NCBI GenBank assembly: GCA_013141175.1 | Contig: JABFRN010000001.1 | Span: forward strand, 3,616,001-3,680,000 | Length of the DNA stretch: 64,000 nt | Direction: 5' to 3' | Source of the DNA: Lysobacter sp. | GTDB taxonomy: Bacteria; Pseudomonadota; Gammaproteobacteria; Xanthomonadales; Xanthomonadaceae | Shown here: in pieces, positions 27,498 through 35,715 of the stretch | Position numbering within the stretch: position 1 is the first letter of the stretch | Layout: every line of letters starts with the position of its first letter | Position numbers and translations under genes: made by a program | The notes under the pieces: generated by a model | Seen by the model: the letters and a program-made list of their open reading frames with translations, nothing else | Told to the model about the DNA's origin: nothing | Database searches by the model: none

Positions 27498-27527
27498 GCC
27501 CGCGCGCCGTTTGCACGACGCGCGGGC
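27498..27527. terminator. hairpin between convergent genes
   Basis: Perfect 9-bp arms GCCCGCGCG and CGCGCGGGC are separated by 12 bases. The hairpin lies between the ends of the HI0933-type gene and the small reverse Cys-rich gene, so it may stop transcription from both sides. No T run follows on either strand, so Rho help or a simple insulating role is possible. Confidence 0.5.
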
Positions 27528-27550
27528 GCGACACGATCGAAGCGAAGCGA

Positions 27551-27751
27551 TCAGGGGATCTGGCAGCCGTTGCGGATCAGGCAATCCTCGTAGGCGCCAT
27601 AGCAGACGGCGAACGGCGTGCCGGACGCGCGGCACTGGTTGTACTGCTGGTAACAGGTATTCCTGCGACATGCCGCATCCGCGAACGTGGATGCAGTGAG
27701 CAGGACGAGTGCGGTGGCGGCCAGGGCGGTTCTGAAAGACTTGCGTTTCAC
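27551..27751 (-). CDS. small secreted Cys-rich protein
   Basis: The 66-residue product has a clear signal peptide (ALAATALVLLTASTFADAA) and a mature part of about 40 residues with six cysteines: CRRNTC, YNQC, AVC, EDC and GC. Such spacing suggests three disulfide bonds in the periplasm or outside the cell. The start is GTG at 27751 with a strong AAAGGAG site 6 bases upstream, which supports a real gene. No family is recognised. It stands alone between the flavoprotein and the TetR gene, transcribed with the latter's strand. Confidence 0.8.
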   Translation of the reverse strand: MKRKSFRTALAATALVLLTASTFADAACRRNTCYQQYNQCRASGTPFAVCYGAYEDCLIRNGCQIP

Positions 27752-27866
27752 GAGAAGCTCCTTTCTCTGGGATTGTCCCCTGTGGCGTTCACGGTAACGC
27801 TGTTCCGCGAACCGATTCCTTGCGCGGGCGCACGCTTCGGCACGATCGTGCGCGTACGACCATCGC

Positions 27867-28493
27867 TCAATCCTGATAGGCGCGGATCAGCGTGTTCAGA
27901 TGCACGCGTTCGGCATCGCGCAGGAACGGCGCCAGCAGCATCATGACCTGGATGATGCCCTGACGGATCGCGATCTGCTCGTCCTTGTCGCCACGGGCGG
28001 CCGAATAGTTCAGCCAGAACGTGGACAACACCAGCACATTGGTGGCGGCGGCGTTCAGTTCATCGGCGGAACCGCGCATGATCCCCGCCTGCGACAATCC
28101 GCGCATCACGAGGTGGGCGCGTTCATCGGCGCGCTTGAGGATGCGTGCGAAGCGCAGGCGCATGCGACGGTTGCGGCTGAGGATTTCGACAAGGTCGCGA
28201 TACAGAAAGCGATAGTCCCAGATGCATTCGAACACCAGATGCAGCTGCAGCCAGATGTCTTCCAGTTCGGGCAACCGACCGCTGGGCGCGGCGAGCGCGT
28301 TGTCCATGCGCTCCTCGTAGCGCGCGAACAGCTGCTCGATGATGTCGTCCTTGTTGCGGAAGTGGTAATAGAGATTGCCGGGGCTGATCTCCATCTCGTC
28401 GGCGATGTGGTTCGTCGTGACGTTGGGCTCGCCCTGCGTATTGAACATCGCAAGCGAAGTGTCGAGGATCCGTTGTCGGGTCTGTCTTGCCAT
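27867..28493 (-). CDS. TetR family transcriptional regulator
   Basis: The 208-residue protein has the TetR N-terminal DNA-binding helix-turn-helix: TRQRILDTSLAMFNTQG then ADEMEISPGNLYYHFRNKDD (residues 31-50). The C-terminal ligand domain is of the type seen in AcrR/FadR-like regulators of lipid metabolism. It lies 34 bases after an acyl-CoA-binding protein gene on the same strand and near the fatty acyl-CoA reductase, so acyl-CoA or a fatty acid is a reasonable ligand guess. No operator was identified. Confidence 0.9.
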   Translation of the reverse strand: MARQTRQRILDTSLAMFNTQGEPNVTTNHIADEMEISPGNLYYHFRNKDDIIEQLFARYEERMDNALAAPSGRLPELEDIWLQLHLVFECIWDYRFLYRDLVEILSRNRRMRLRFARILKRADERAHLVMRGLSQAGIMRGSADELNAAATNVLVLSTFWLNYSAARGDKDEQIAIRQGIIQVMMLLAPFLRDAERVHLNTLIRAYQD

Positions 28494-28527
28494 CGAGGGG
28501 TGGGGCAGCGGCCCGGGCGGGTCGGCC

Positions 28528-28785
28528 TCAGCCGGCCAGCTTCTTCACCATGTCGACGTATTTTTTCTTCGCATCGTCCTGCGCGGTGCCCTTGAGCTTG
28601 GCCCAGGCTTCGTACTTGGCAGTGCCGACGAAATCGAAGAAACCGGGTTTGGCGCCGCTGACATCGCCCTCGGAACCCTGTTTGAACAGCGCATAGAGGC
28701 GCAGCAGGGTGTCGTTGTCGGGGCGTTCGGCCAGGCTCTGGATATCCTTCGCGGCTTGTTCGAAGCTCTTCTGCAGATCGGACAT
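28528..28785 (-). CDS. acyl-CoA-binding protein (ACBP)
   Basis: The 85-residue protein has the typical length and motifs of ACBP: LYALFKQGSEGD, in place of the common YxxYKQxTxGD, and KYEAWAKLKG. These residues hold the CoA part of long-chain acyl-CoA. GGGAGG stands 7 bases before the ATG at 28785; an upstream in-frame Met at 28821 is less likely. It sits back-to-back with the fatty acyl-CoA reductase gene, so it may deliver the substrate to that enzyme. Confidence 0.93.
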   Translation of the reverse strand: MSDLQKSFEQAAKDIQSLAERPDNDTLLRLYALFKQGSEGDVSGAKPGFFDFVGTAKYEAWAKLKGTAQDDAKKKYVDMVKKLAG

Positions 28786-29028
28786 GGTTCTAACCCTCCC
28801 GTGGAGGCGGCATGACAGCATGGCGCGGGGGGCGGGTCAATACGACACTGGGGTATGCGCCCGGCCCGGGTCCGCTGCCGGGAAGCATGCGGTGGGGAGG
28901 TCACCCTACGCCCCCGGATTGTTCTTGAACGCCGGCTCTGGCAACTTAGCTGCTTCGGACTGCGCCGCAGTCCCGGAACCTGGCTCGGGATTCTCCATGT
29001 CAGGCTCTATTCTCATGAGGGCGAGGAC

Positions 29029-31017
29029 ATGAGTTATTTCGTTACCGGTGCCACCGGGTTTCTGGGGCGCTTCCTGGTGGGCAACCTGTTGAAACGGAAG
29101 GGCACGGTCTATGTGCTGGTGCGCAAGGATTCGCAGAAGAAATTCGATGCGCTGGCCAAGAAGATGGCCTGGGACATGAAACGCGTGGTGCCGGTGCACG
29201 GCGACATGACCGCCGCGAAGTGCGGCCTGACCGCTGCGCAATTGAAGACATTGTCCGGCAAGGTGAAGCACTTCTTCCATCTGGCGGCGATCTACGACCT
29301 GACCGCCGATGCCGAAAGCCAGCGCAAGGCGAACGTCGATGGCACCCAGAACGCCCTGGACCTGGGCGTGGCGATCGGTGCCGGTTGCTTCCATCACACC
29401 AGTTCGATCGCCGCCGCGGGCCTCTATCAGGGCGTATTCCGCGAGGACATGTTCGACGAGGCCGAGGGTCTGGACGACCCGTACCTGCGCACCAAGCACG
29501 ATTCCGAAGGTCTGGTGCGCAAGGAGAAGCGCATCAAATGGCGCATTTATCGCCCGGGCATGGTCGTCGGCCACTCGCAGACCGGCGAAATGGACAAGAT
29601 CGATGGTCCGTACTATTTCTTCACGTTCCTCAAGAAGCTGCGCGAAATGCTGCCGCCGTGGATGCCGATGCTGGGTCTGGAAGGCGGTCGCATCAACGTG
29701 GTGCCGGTGGATTTCGTGGTCGACGCCATGGATCACATCGCGCACAAGCCCAAGCTCGACGGACACTGCTTCCACCTCGTGGACCCGGAACCGATGCGCG
29801 TCGGTGAGGTGCTGAACACCTTCGCCCGCGCCGGTCATGCCCCCGAAATGACCATGCGCCTCGATGCGCGCATGTTCGCGTTCGTCCCCAGCGGCGTGCG
29901 CGGCGCGGTCGGCAGCCTGCCGCCGGTGAAGCGTTTCATCGGCATGCTGCTGCGCGACTTCAAGATCCCCAAAGGTGTCTTGAAATTCATCACCTATCCC
30001 ACCCGATTCGACAACCGCGAAACCGAGCGCGCCTTGAAAGGCAGCGGCATTTCGGTGCCGAAGCTGGACGATTACGCTTGGCGTCTCTGGGACTACTGGG
30101 AGCGTCACCTCGATCCCGATCTGTTCATCGACCGCAGCCTGAAGGGCAAGGTCAAAGGCAAGGTCGTGGTCGTGACCGGCGGTTCGTCGGGCATCGGCCT
30201 GTCGACCGCTCAACGACTGGCGGAAGCCGGTGCGACCACGGTGATCGTCGCCCGCGGTGAAGAAGAACTGTTCAAGGCCCGCGACGAGATGAAGAAGGGC
30301 GGTGGCAAAGTCTTCGCCTACACGGCGGATCTCGCCGACATGGCCGATTGCGACCGGCTGGTGGCCATGATCCTCAAGGAGCATGGCCATGTCGATATCC
30401 TGATCAACAACGCCGGCCGGTCGATCCGTCGTTCGATCGAGCTCAGCTACGACCGCTTCCACGATTTCGAACGCACCATGCAGTTGAACTACTTCGGCTG
30501 CCTGCGGCTGATCATGGGCGTCATGCCGACGATGATCCAGCGTCGCAAGGGTCACATCATCAACATCAGTTCGATCGGTGTGCTCGCCAGTTCGCCACGG
30601 TTCTCGGCCTATGTCGCCTCGAAAGCGGCGCTGGACGCCTTCAGCCGCTGTGCCCAGGGCGAGTTGTCCGGCAAGGGCATCAGCTTCACCACCATCAACA
30701 TGCCCCTGGTGCGTACGCCGATGATCGCGCCGACCAAGATGTACGAAAGCGTGCCGACCCTGAGTCCGGACGAAGCTGCGGATCTGGTGGTCAAGGGCAT
30801 CATCGAGAAGCCCAGCCGGATCGCGACCCGCCTGGGTATCTTCTCGGCGGTGCTCAACGCAGTCGCACCGAAGGCGTACGAGGTGATCATGAGCACCGCG
30901 TTCGAGCTGTTCCCGGATTCGGCGGCGGCGAAGGGCGACAAGAAAGCGCTGAAGGAAGACCAGCCGAGCCAGGAGCAGATCGCGTTCGCTTCTCTGATGC
31001 GCGGTGTGCACTGGTAA
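29029..31017 (+). CDS. two-domain fatty acyl-CoA reductase (alcohol-forming), SDR family
   Basis: The 662-residue protein matches, from memory, the Marinobacter alcohol-forming fatty acyl-CoA reductase (Maqu_2507 type, 661 residues). The N-terminal domain has the nucleotide motif TGATGFLGRF and an active-site YLRTK at about 152-156. The C-terminal SDR domain has TGGSSGIG near 383 and YVASK near 528-532, with NNAGRSIRR between. The end, AFASLMRGVHW, is also family-like. The enzyme reduces acyl-CoA to aldehyde and then alcohol with NADPH. The start at 29029 is supported by GAGGGCGAGG. A strong terminator follows. Confidence 0.88.
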   Translation: MSYFVTGATGFLGRFLVGNLLKRKGTVYVLVRKDSQKKFDALAKKMAWDMKRVVPVHGDMTAAKCGLTAAQLKTLSGKVKHFFHLAAIYDLTADAESQRKANVDGTQNALDLGVAIGAGCFHHTSSIAAAGLYQGVFREDMFDEAEGLDDPYLRTKHDSEGLVRKEKRIKWRIYRPGMVVGHSQTGEMDKIDGPYYFFTFLKKLREMLPPWMPMLGLEGGRINVVPVDFVVDAMDHIAHKPKLDGHCFHLVDPEPMRVGEVLNTFARAGHAPEMTMRLDARMFAFVPSGVRGAVGSLPPVKRFIGMLLRDFKIPKGVLKFITYPTRFDNRETERALKGSGISVPKLDDYAWRLWDYWERHLDPDLFIDRSLKGKVKGKVVVVTGGSSGIGLSTAQRLAEAGATTVIVARGEEELFKARDEMKKGGGKVFAYTADLADMADCDRLVAMILKEHGHVDILINNAGRSIRRSIELSYDRFHDFERTMQLNYFGCLRLIMGVMPTMIQRRKGHIINISSIGVLASSPRFSAYVASKAALDAFSRCAQGELSGKGISFTTINMPLVRTPMIAPTKMYESVPTLSPDEAADLVVKGIIEKPSRIATRLGIFSAVLNAVAPKAYEVIMSTAFELFPDSAAAKGDKKALKEDQPSQEQIAFASLMRGVHW

Positions 31018-31050
31018 CGTCTGGCGACCCTGTCGCCGAGCTTGAAATGC

Positions 31051-31081
31051 AGAAGGCAGCCGAAAGGCTGCCTTCTTTTTT
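31051..31081 (+). terminator. intrinsic terminator after the fatty acyl-CoA reductase gene
   Basis: An 11-bp perfect stem (AGAAGGCAGCC and GGCTGCCTTCT) with a GAAA tetraloop is followed by a run of T. It starts 34 bases after the stop codon of the reductase gene. This is a clear Rho-independent terminator. Confidence 0.92.
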
Positions 31082-31144
31082 GCGACTGCCAATGAAGTCT
31101 GTCGGGCCAGACGTGCGGTCAGAACCCGCTGGTACGCCTTTCTC

Positions 31145-31219
31145 GAGACAAAAAGAAACCCGCCTACCTGAAGCCGTGAGGGGAGGGGAGCTACGGTCTT
31201 CTCAGCTGGTTGGCGGGTT
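31145..31219 (-). terminator. reverse-strand hairpin with T tract, possibly the end of a small RNA
   Basis: Arms at 31157-31164 (AACCCGCC) and 31212-31219 (GGCGGGTT) enclose a second small hairpin (GAAGCCGT with ACGGTCTTC). On the reverse strand the outer stem is followed by TTCTTTTTG, as in an intrinsic terminator. It lies in the 357-base gap 31018-31374 that otherwise holds only the reductase terminator and three more short hairpins at about 31221-31310. It may end the phasin message, or a small RNA. Confidence 0.45.
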
Positions 31220-31374
31220 GAAGAGCGGCTTGAGGCCGCCGAAACTTGCCTGTGGAACTCGCGTCGCGGAGGCAACGCGATGACATCCGAACTTATCAGA
31301 TGAACGATCGGGCCGGGCGTCGAGGGCGAGTCTCCGCGCGGTTTCGTTCATTCATGATTTGGCACTACCGTGGT

Positions 31375-31908
31375 TCAGGCCTTCGACGCTGCCGGCTTAC
31401 GGCCGCGTTTTGCTGGAACCTTCACGGCCTTGGCCACTTTCTTCGCAGCCTTGCGCGGCGCAGCGGCCGGCTTGCCGCCCTGGCGGCGCAGTTCGTCGGT
31501 CAACGCTTCGACGCGGCTGCTGAGATCGGTGAGGTCTTCGCGGCTCGGCACGCCGAGCTTGACGAGGGCGCGCTGGACGCGGTCTTCGAAGACCTTTTCC
31601 AGCTTGTCCCAGGTATCGGTGGCGCGCTCGCGGGCCTGGCCCACGCGGTTTTCGACCACATCGCGCACCACTTCGGCGCGACCGCCGGCGAACTTGCGCA
31701 TGGTCTGTTCCAGACCCATGCCTTCCTTCACCAGGCCTTCGAACAGCTTGGTGCCCTCGGCCTGCGCGCGCGAGAACGCGCCAACGCCAGCGAGCCAGAC
31801 CTGCTGTGCGGATTCGCTCAGCGACTTGGAGAGGTGCTCGGCCTGTGCCTGCGCATCGGCGGCTTTGGCGGTGGTCTTCTTTGCAGCGGCTTTCTTGAAC
31901 TTGGCCAT
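31375..31908 (-). CDS. phasin-family granule-associated protein
   Basis: The 177-residue protein has a phasin-like helical core with SLSESAQQVWLAGVGAFSRA and AFEGLVKEG-like LFEGLVKEGMGLEQ near residues 40-70. A Lys/Ala/Pro-rich tail follows, ending in KRGRKPAASKA, which resembles histone-like DNA-binding tails seen in PhaM-type proteins. Phasins coat polyhydroxyalkanoate granules. The ATG at 31908 has GGGAGGGC just upstream. No PHA synthase is in the window, but a PHA-system protein lies about 2.7 kb away. Confidence 0.85.
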   Translation of the reverse strand: MAKFKKAAAKKTTAKAADAQAQAEHLSKSLSESAQQVWLAGVGAFSRAQAEGTKLFEGLVKEGMGLEQTMRKFAGGRAEVVRDVVENRVGQARERATDTWDKLEKVFEDRVQRALVKLGVPSREDLTDLSSRVEALTDELRRQGGKPAAAPRKAAKKVAKAVKVPAKRGRKPAASKA

Positions 31909-32043
31909 GATGCCCTCCCAGCGGGCGCGTGATCGATTGCGCAGCAGAGTGCGGGAGTTGTCTAGAGTATTCACACGAGGAATCGCGATGGCGCGTCGTG
32001 CGGCCATCGCGGTGCTCCGTGGGGGATGCGCACGACGGCGCGA

Positions 32044-33333
32044 TCAACCGCGATTGCGGCGCTTGATCAGGTGCTCGGTTTCTTCCAGCGCGCGCCGCAG
32101 CCGTGCGGTGGTTTCGGTGCTGCGGGGAGGGGCTTTGCCCATCCCGCTCAGCACGGTGCGGTGACGGTCCGCAAGGACTTCATCGCGCAGGCGGATGCCG
32201 TGGGCAGCCAGCACCGGTCGCAGGGTTTCGGCGCGATTGCGCAGGTCCTGCAGCGTGTTGCGGTAACCCAATTGGCATACACGGCGGCGATTCGAGAAGC
32301 TGAAGGCATTGGTGAAGAACATTTCGCCGTCGTTCGAATTCGGTTCGAAGATCAACTGGTCGATGTCCGGGTACTGTTGGGCGTATTTCGCAAGACCGAC
32401 CTGCATGCGCGACTGCAGCAGGGTGCGAAACGTCTGCGACATCACCGCCGGAAGGCCACCCTGCCAGATCCGGTGCGGGTCGACCTCACCGCGACGACCT
32501 GCGTCGCTGTCCACCCGGGTCGAATCGAACGGCACCAGCGGATTGATGCCGATCAGCAGGTCGATACCGCGTTCCAGCAGCACGGATGCGTGCATGGTCC
32601 GGCGCAGCGCGCCATCCACATAGTGACGTCCGCGGACTTCGACGGGTGGGTAGAGACCCGGCAGCGCAGCGCTGGCCTGCACCGCCTTGGAGATCGGAAT
32701 GTCCATCCAGTGCTCGCCGCCGAAGCGGACGGCTTCGCCGCTGTCGAGATCGACCGCGACCACATAAAGCTCGCGATCGAGTTCGCGGAAGTCGTTGCTG
32801 CGCCCGCCGCGGCTGAAGATCTCGCGCAGGAAGCGCTCGACTTCGGTGTTGTCGAACAATCCGGCAGGCACCAGTCCGCCAAAGCGGAGGATCAGGTCGG
32901 ACAGCCGCGATTCGCGCGGATTGAGCAGGCTGCCCCACCATTCCAGAGTGAGCCTCGGCAGTGCCGATGCGCGGCGCATGTATTCGAATACCGCCGGGCG
33001 CAGGAAGGTTTCCGGCCGGAAGCGCACATCGTCGCTCTCGCCGGTGATGAAGATCCGGCACATTTCGGTGGTCGACATGCGGTTGACCAGCCCGGCGGCG
33101 AGGAATGCGCCGCTGCTGACGCCGACATAGCAGTCCATCCGGGTCAGATCGATCCCGTCCAGCGCATCGTCGAGGGCGCGCAGCGCGCCGAGCTCGTACA
33201 TCGCGCCGATCGGGCCGCCGCCGGCGATCGCGAGGCCGATGCGGGCGGACGTCGGAGCGGGAGTGCGTGAGGTCGGCTTGCGCTTGCCGGACTTGGCTTG
33301 AACGGGTCGGCTGGCGGCGTGAAGTGAGAGCAT
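32044..33333 (-). CDS. patatin-like phospholipase
   Basis: The protein has the patatin pattern: the oxyanion loop GGGPIGAMYELGAL, the nucleophile motif GVSSG about 40 residues later, and the Asp of the Ser-Asp dyad in DGALRR. It hydrolyses acyl esters of lipids. Start choice is open: Met at 33333 gives 429 residues, and in-frame Met at 33381 and 33435 give longer forms; no strong ribosome site decides it. The first 30 residues from 33333 are Lys/Arg-rich and probably flexible. It stands between the phasin gene and the FFLEELY-type gene. Confidence 0.85.
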   Translation of the reverse strand: MLSLHAASRPVQAKSGKRKPTSRTPAPTSARIGLAIAGGGPIGAMYELGALRALDDALDGIDLTRMDCYVGVSSGAFLAAGLVNRMSTTEMCRIFITGESDDVRFRPETFLRPAVFEYMRRASALPRLTLEWWGSLLNPRESRLSDLILRFGGLVPAGLFDNTEVERFLREIFSRGGRSNDFRELDRELYVVAVDLDSGEAVRFGGEHWMDIPISKAVQASAALPGLYPPVEVRGRHYVDGALRRTMHASVLLERGIDLLIGINPLVPFDSTRVDSDAGRRGEVDPHRIWQGGLPAVMSQTFRTLLQSRMQVGLAKYAQQYPDIDQLIFEPNSNDGEMFFTNAFSFSNRRRVCQLGYRNTLQDLRNRAETLRPVLAAHGIRLRDEVLADRHRTVLSGMGKAPPRSTETTARLRRALEETEHLIKRRNRG

Positions 33334-33539
33334 GCAGAAGGCACTTGGGGAACTGATCGAGTGTAGCCGAAAGGCGTGCATGCGGCGTTCGTTCGATGGT
33401 CGTATGTTGCGCAGTCCTCGCTCACCCGGATTCAAGCCATTGATTCCGTGGACGAATCACGGTCGGTCTTGCCTATTGCAAACGCGTCCCGGCTCGACAC
33501 GCTTGCCGATCGCTCGCACGACGCCGATCATCTGCATCG

Positions 33540-34349
33540 ATGAAGATCGTCACTCCAGATTCTGCGCATGGCCGGCGTCGGCTCGACAAACGGGCGTTGA
33601 GCGTACTGCTGGCCCGTCGATTGGCATGGCATCAGGCGGTGCATGATCCAGCGCGTGAACCGCGCAACGATTCGCGTTGGCTGCCCGAACTTCGGCGCTG
33701 GCAGGCGGCGCGGCTGGCGGCAAGCTTCCAGGGCTTCATGCAGGACCCGAAGCGCAAACCGGCGGCGGAATTCTTCCTGACCGATCTCTACGGCGACCGC
33801 GATTTCAGCCGCCGCGACTCCGACATCGCCCGGGTCGCGGGGAAAATGCAGCGACTGCTGCCGCAGACGCTGCTGGAAACGCTGGCGGATGCGATCGAAC
33901 TGGGCGCGCTGAGCCACGCCTTCGATCTGCGCATGGCGGAAGCCTTGGAGCACTTGGCGCCCAGGCGCAAGACCTTGGACGACGAACTCTATGGTCGCGC
34001 GTATCGCGAAGTGGGACTTCCGCGACTGCGCGGGCATCAGGTCGACCTGATCGTTGTGGCCGGATACGGTCTTGGCCACGCGCTGCGTACACGGGGCGTT
34101 TCGACGCTGCTGGGTGTGCTGCGCGGGCCGGCGCGTGCGGCCGGCTTCGGCGAACTGCAGTCGTTCCTGGAGCGTGGCTTCGGCGCCTATGCCAAGTTGG
34201 ATGACGTGGGCGCGTTCATCGCCGACATCGAGCGCAGCGAACGCGAAGTCGCGCGCCGCCTGTTCGCAGAGCATCCGGAGCCGTTCGCGCCGCTGCCGGA
34301 TGCGCATCCACCGTCAGGCAACAAGCGGAAGCAGATCCGCGACCGCTAG
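33540..34349 (+). CDS. FFLEELY-motif-like conserved protein of unknown function
   Basis: The 269-residue protein carries FFLTDLYGDRDFSRRD near residues 79-93, close to the FFLEELY motif that gives its name to a conserved family in Xanthomonadaceae. No enzymatic motif is seen. It is mostly helical and has no signal peptide. It lies back-to-back with the patatin gene and is followed by a gap of 210 bases. The name is from memory; the role is unknown. Confidence 0.75.
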   Translation: MKIVTPDSAHGRRRLDKRALSVLLARRLAWHQAVHDPAREPRNDSRWLPELRRWQAARLAASFQGFMQDPKRKPAAEFFLTDLYGDRDFSRRDSDIARVAGKMQRLLPQTLLETLADAIELGALSHAFDLRMAEALEHLAPRRKTLDDELYGRAYREVGLPRLRGHQVDLIVVAGYGLGHALRTRGVSTLLGVLRGPARAAGFGELQSFLERGFGAYAKLDDVGAFIADIERSEREVARRLFAEHPEPFAPLPDAHPPSGNKRKQIRDR

Positions 34350-34439
34350 CCACAGTGTCCCGTTGTCGCGGGGAAGCCCCTTGGTCTGTCCCCTGATTCG
34401 ATACTCAGCGCTGCACGAAGCGCCACAAGAAACGCCGGG

Positions 34440-34555
34440 TCCCGATTTGACCCGCCTGCCGGCTGTTGAAAGCCGCCGGGATGACGATGGCTTTGCTTTG
34501 GCTGTCTTGAATGCGGGGTCTTGAATGCTCGATCCCGGGTACAGGACCCGGACCA
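34440..34555. repeat. possible dispersed-repeat remnant
   Basis: The stretch contains a nearby direct repeat (CTTGAATGC, at about 34505 and 34520) and the short inverted piece CGGGTACAGGACCCGG. It looks like the non-coding repeat debris common in this bacterial family. Whether it recurs elsewhere in the genome could not be checked. Confidence 0.3.
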
Positions 34556-34559
34556 TGGC

Positions 34560-34832
34560 TCAGCCGAAGCGTTCGTCCAGCACGCGGCGGATTTCGTTCT
34601 CGATCGGGCCTTTGAAGGCCGATACCAGAAAGCCGAGCTTGGCGGTCACATGCAGCGATTTGGGCGCCAGTGCGATCTTGCCGTCCACGCCGGAGCGGTT
34701 GAAGTTGAGGGTATCGCCGTCCCATGCGTAGTCGAAGTCGAAGCGCTCCGCAAGCTTCTCGGCGACCTCCTCGACGGCTTTGCGCGCCTTCGCATGCGGC
34801 AACGAATGCGAATGACGGATATCGATGGACAT
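34560..34832 (-). CDS. polyhydroxyalkanoic acid system family protein
   Basis: The 90-residue protein resembles the small PHA-system family often found near phasins. Its pattern is SIDIRHSHSLPHAKARKAVE and then DGKIALAPKSLHVTAKLGFL, ending in EIRRVLDERFG. The second Met of MPMSID (34832) was taken because AAAGGAG lies 7 bases before it. It is divergent from the FHA gene with 91 bases between starts. Its exact role in granule biology is not known. Confidence 0.8.
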   Translation of the reverse strand: MSIDIRHSHSLPHAKARKAVEEVAEKLAERFDFDYAWDGDTLNFNRSGVDGKIALAPKSLHVTAKLGFLVSAFKGPIENEIRRVLDERFG

Positions 34833-34923
34833 GGGCATCTCCTTTGAGGATGGCCGGTATTGTGCGCACTGCCGGCCGCGGTTCCAAGGCCTGCGGCCCG
34901 GTCCCATGATAAATTGCCGCCGC

Positions 34924-35715
34924 ATGGAAGGTCTGAAACTCCGATTCCCCGAACATCACCACCCGGAAATGCCGCTCGGCGCGGGCGTCCATGCCATCGG
35001 CCGCATCGGCGACACCGTCGGGCTGGTGTCCGATCTCGACGCACCCTCGATCCGCTTGTTCGTCGACCGTCGTGGCGTGTGGATGACCGTGGCCGACGGC
35101 GCGCGCGGCATCCATGTCAACGGCCGCCCGGTGCAGCGCATGGCGATGTTGCGGCTGGGCGATGCGATCTATCTCGATGGCGTGGAGATGCTGTTGGTGT
35201 CCTCGCGCGCGGTCGAAGCGCTGCCGGACGCGTTGCGCCATGTCCCCGGCGAATTCCGCGGCGATTGCAGGGTGGTGGTGCGAGGCGTGGGTGGTCGCCA
35301 CCACGGTCGCAGCTTCACCCTCGAGGCGCCGCGCCTGGTCGGTCGCAGCGACGAGGCCGATATCCGCATCGAAGACGCGGCGTTCGCCGAACGCCATGCG
35401 CGGATCGAGATGATCGGGAATCAGGTCGTCCTGCGCGACCTCGGTAGCGGTGAAGGCAGCATCGTCAACGGCAACCCTGTACGGGACGCGCTGTTGTCGC
35501 CGGGGGACCAGATCGTGTTCGACGTGCACCACCGCTTCGTGATCGAAGCGCCGGCCAGCAGCACCTCGCTGTTGACCCGGGTCGTCGAAAACGACGATGC
35601 CAGCGAGACGCTGCCGCCCCAGCGCGGCCGTGGACGGCGGTTGCCGTGGCTGCTGCTGGCGGCGGTGCTGCTGGCGTCGGTGATCGCTGCGTTACTGCTG
35701 CTGGGCGGCGACTGA
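34924..35715 (+). CDS. FHA-domain membrane protein
   Basis: The 263-residue protein has a clear FHA domain at about 125-200: LVGRSDEADIRIEDAAFAERHA and LRDLGSGEGSIVNG carry the phospho-threonine-binding pattern G-R, S/H and N-G. A first, weaker FHA-like repeat precedes it (residues 15-95, ending in HVNGRPVQR). One membrane helix ends the chain (WLLLAAVLLASVIAALLLL). It should read phosphorylated partners at the membrane. The last 24 bases overlap the end of msrQ, which runs the other way. Confidence 0.85.
   Translation: MEGLKLRFPEHHHPEMPLGAGVHAIGRIGDTVGLVSDLDAPSIRLFVDRRGVWMTVADGARGIHVNGRPVQRMAMLRLGDAIYLDGVEMLLVSSRAVEALPDALRHVPGEFRGDCRVVVRGVGGRHHGRSFTLEAPRLVGRSDEADIRIEDAAFAERHARIEMIGNQVVLRDLGSGEGSIVNGNPVRDALLSPGDQIVFDVHHRFVIEAPASSTSLLTRVVENDDASETLPPQRGRGRRLPWLLLAAVLLASVIAALLLLGGD

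Noticed and set aside
34314-34556. Reverse-strand open frame of 80 codons between two genes
   Set aside because: It runs through repeat-like non-coding sequence, has no ribosome site, and its product looks like translated repeat.
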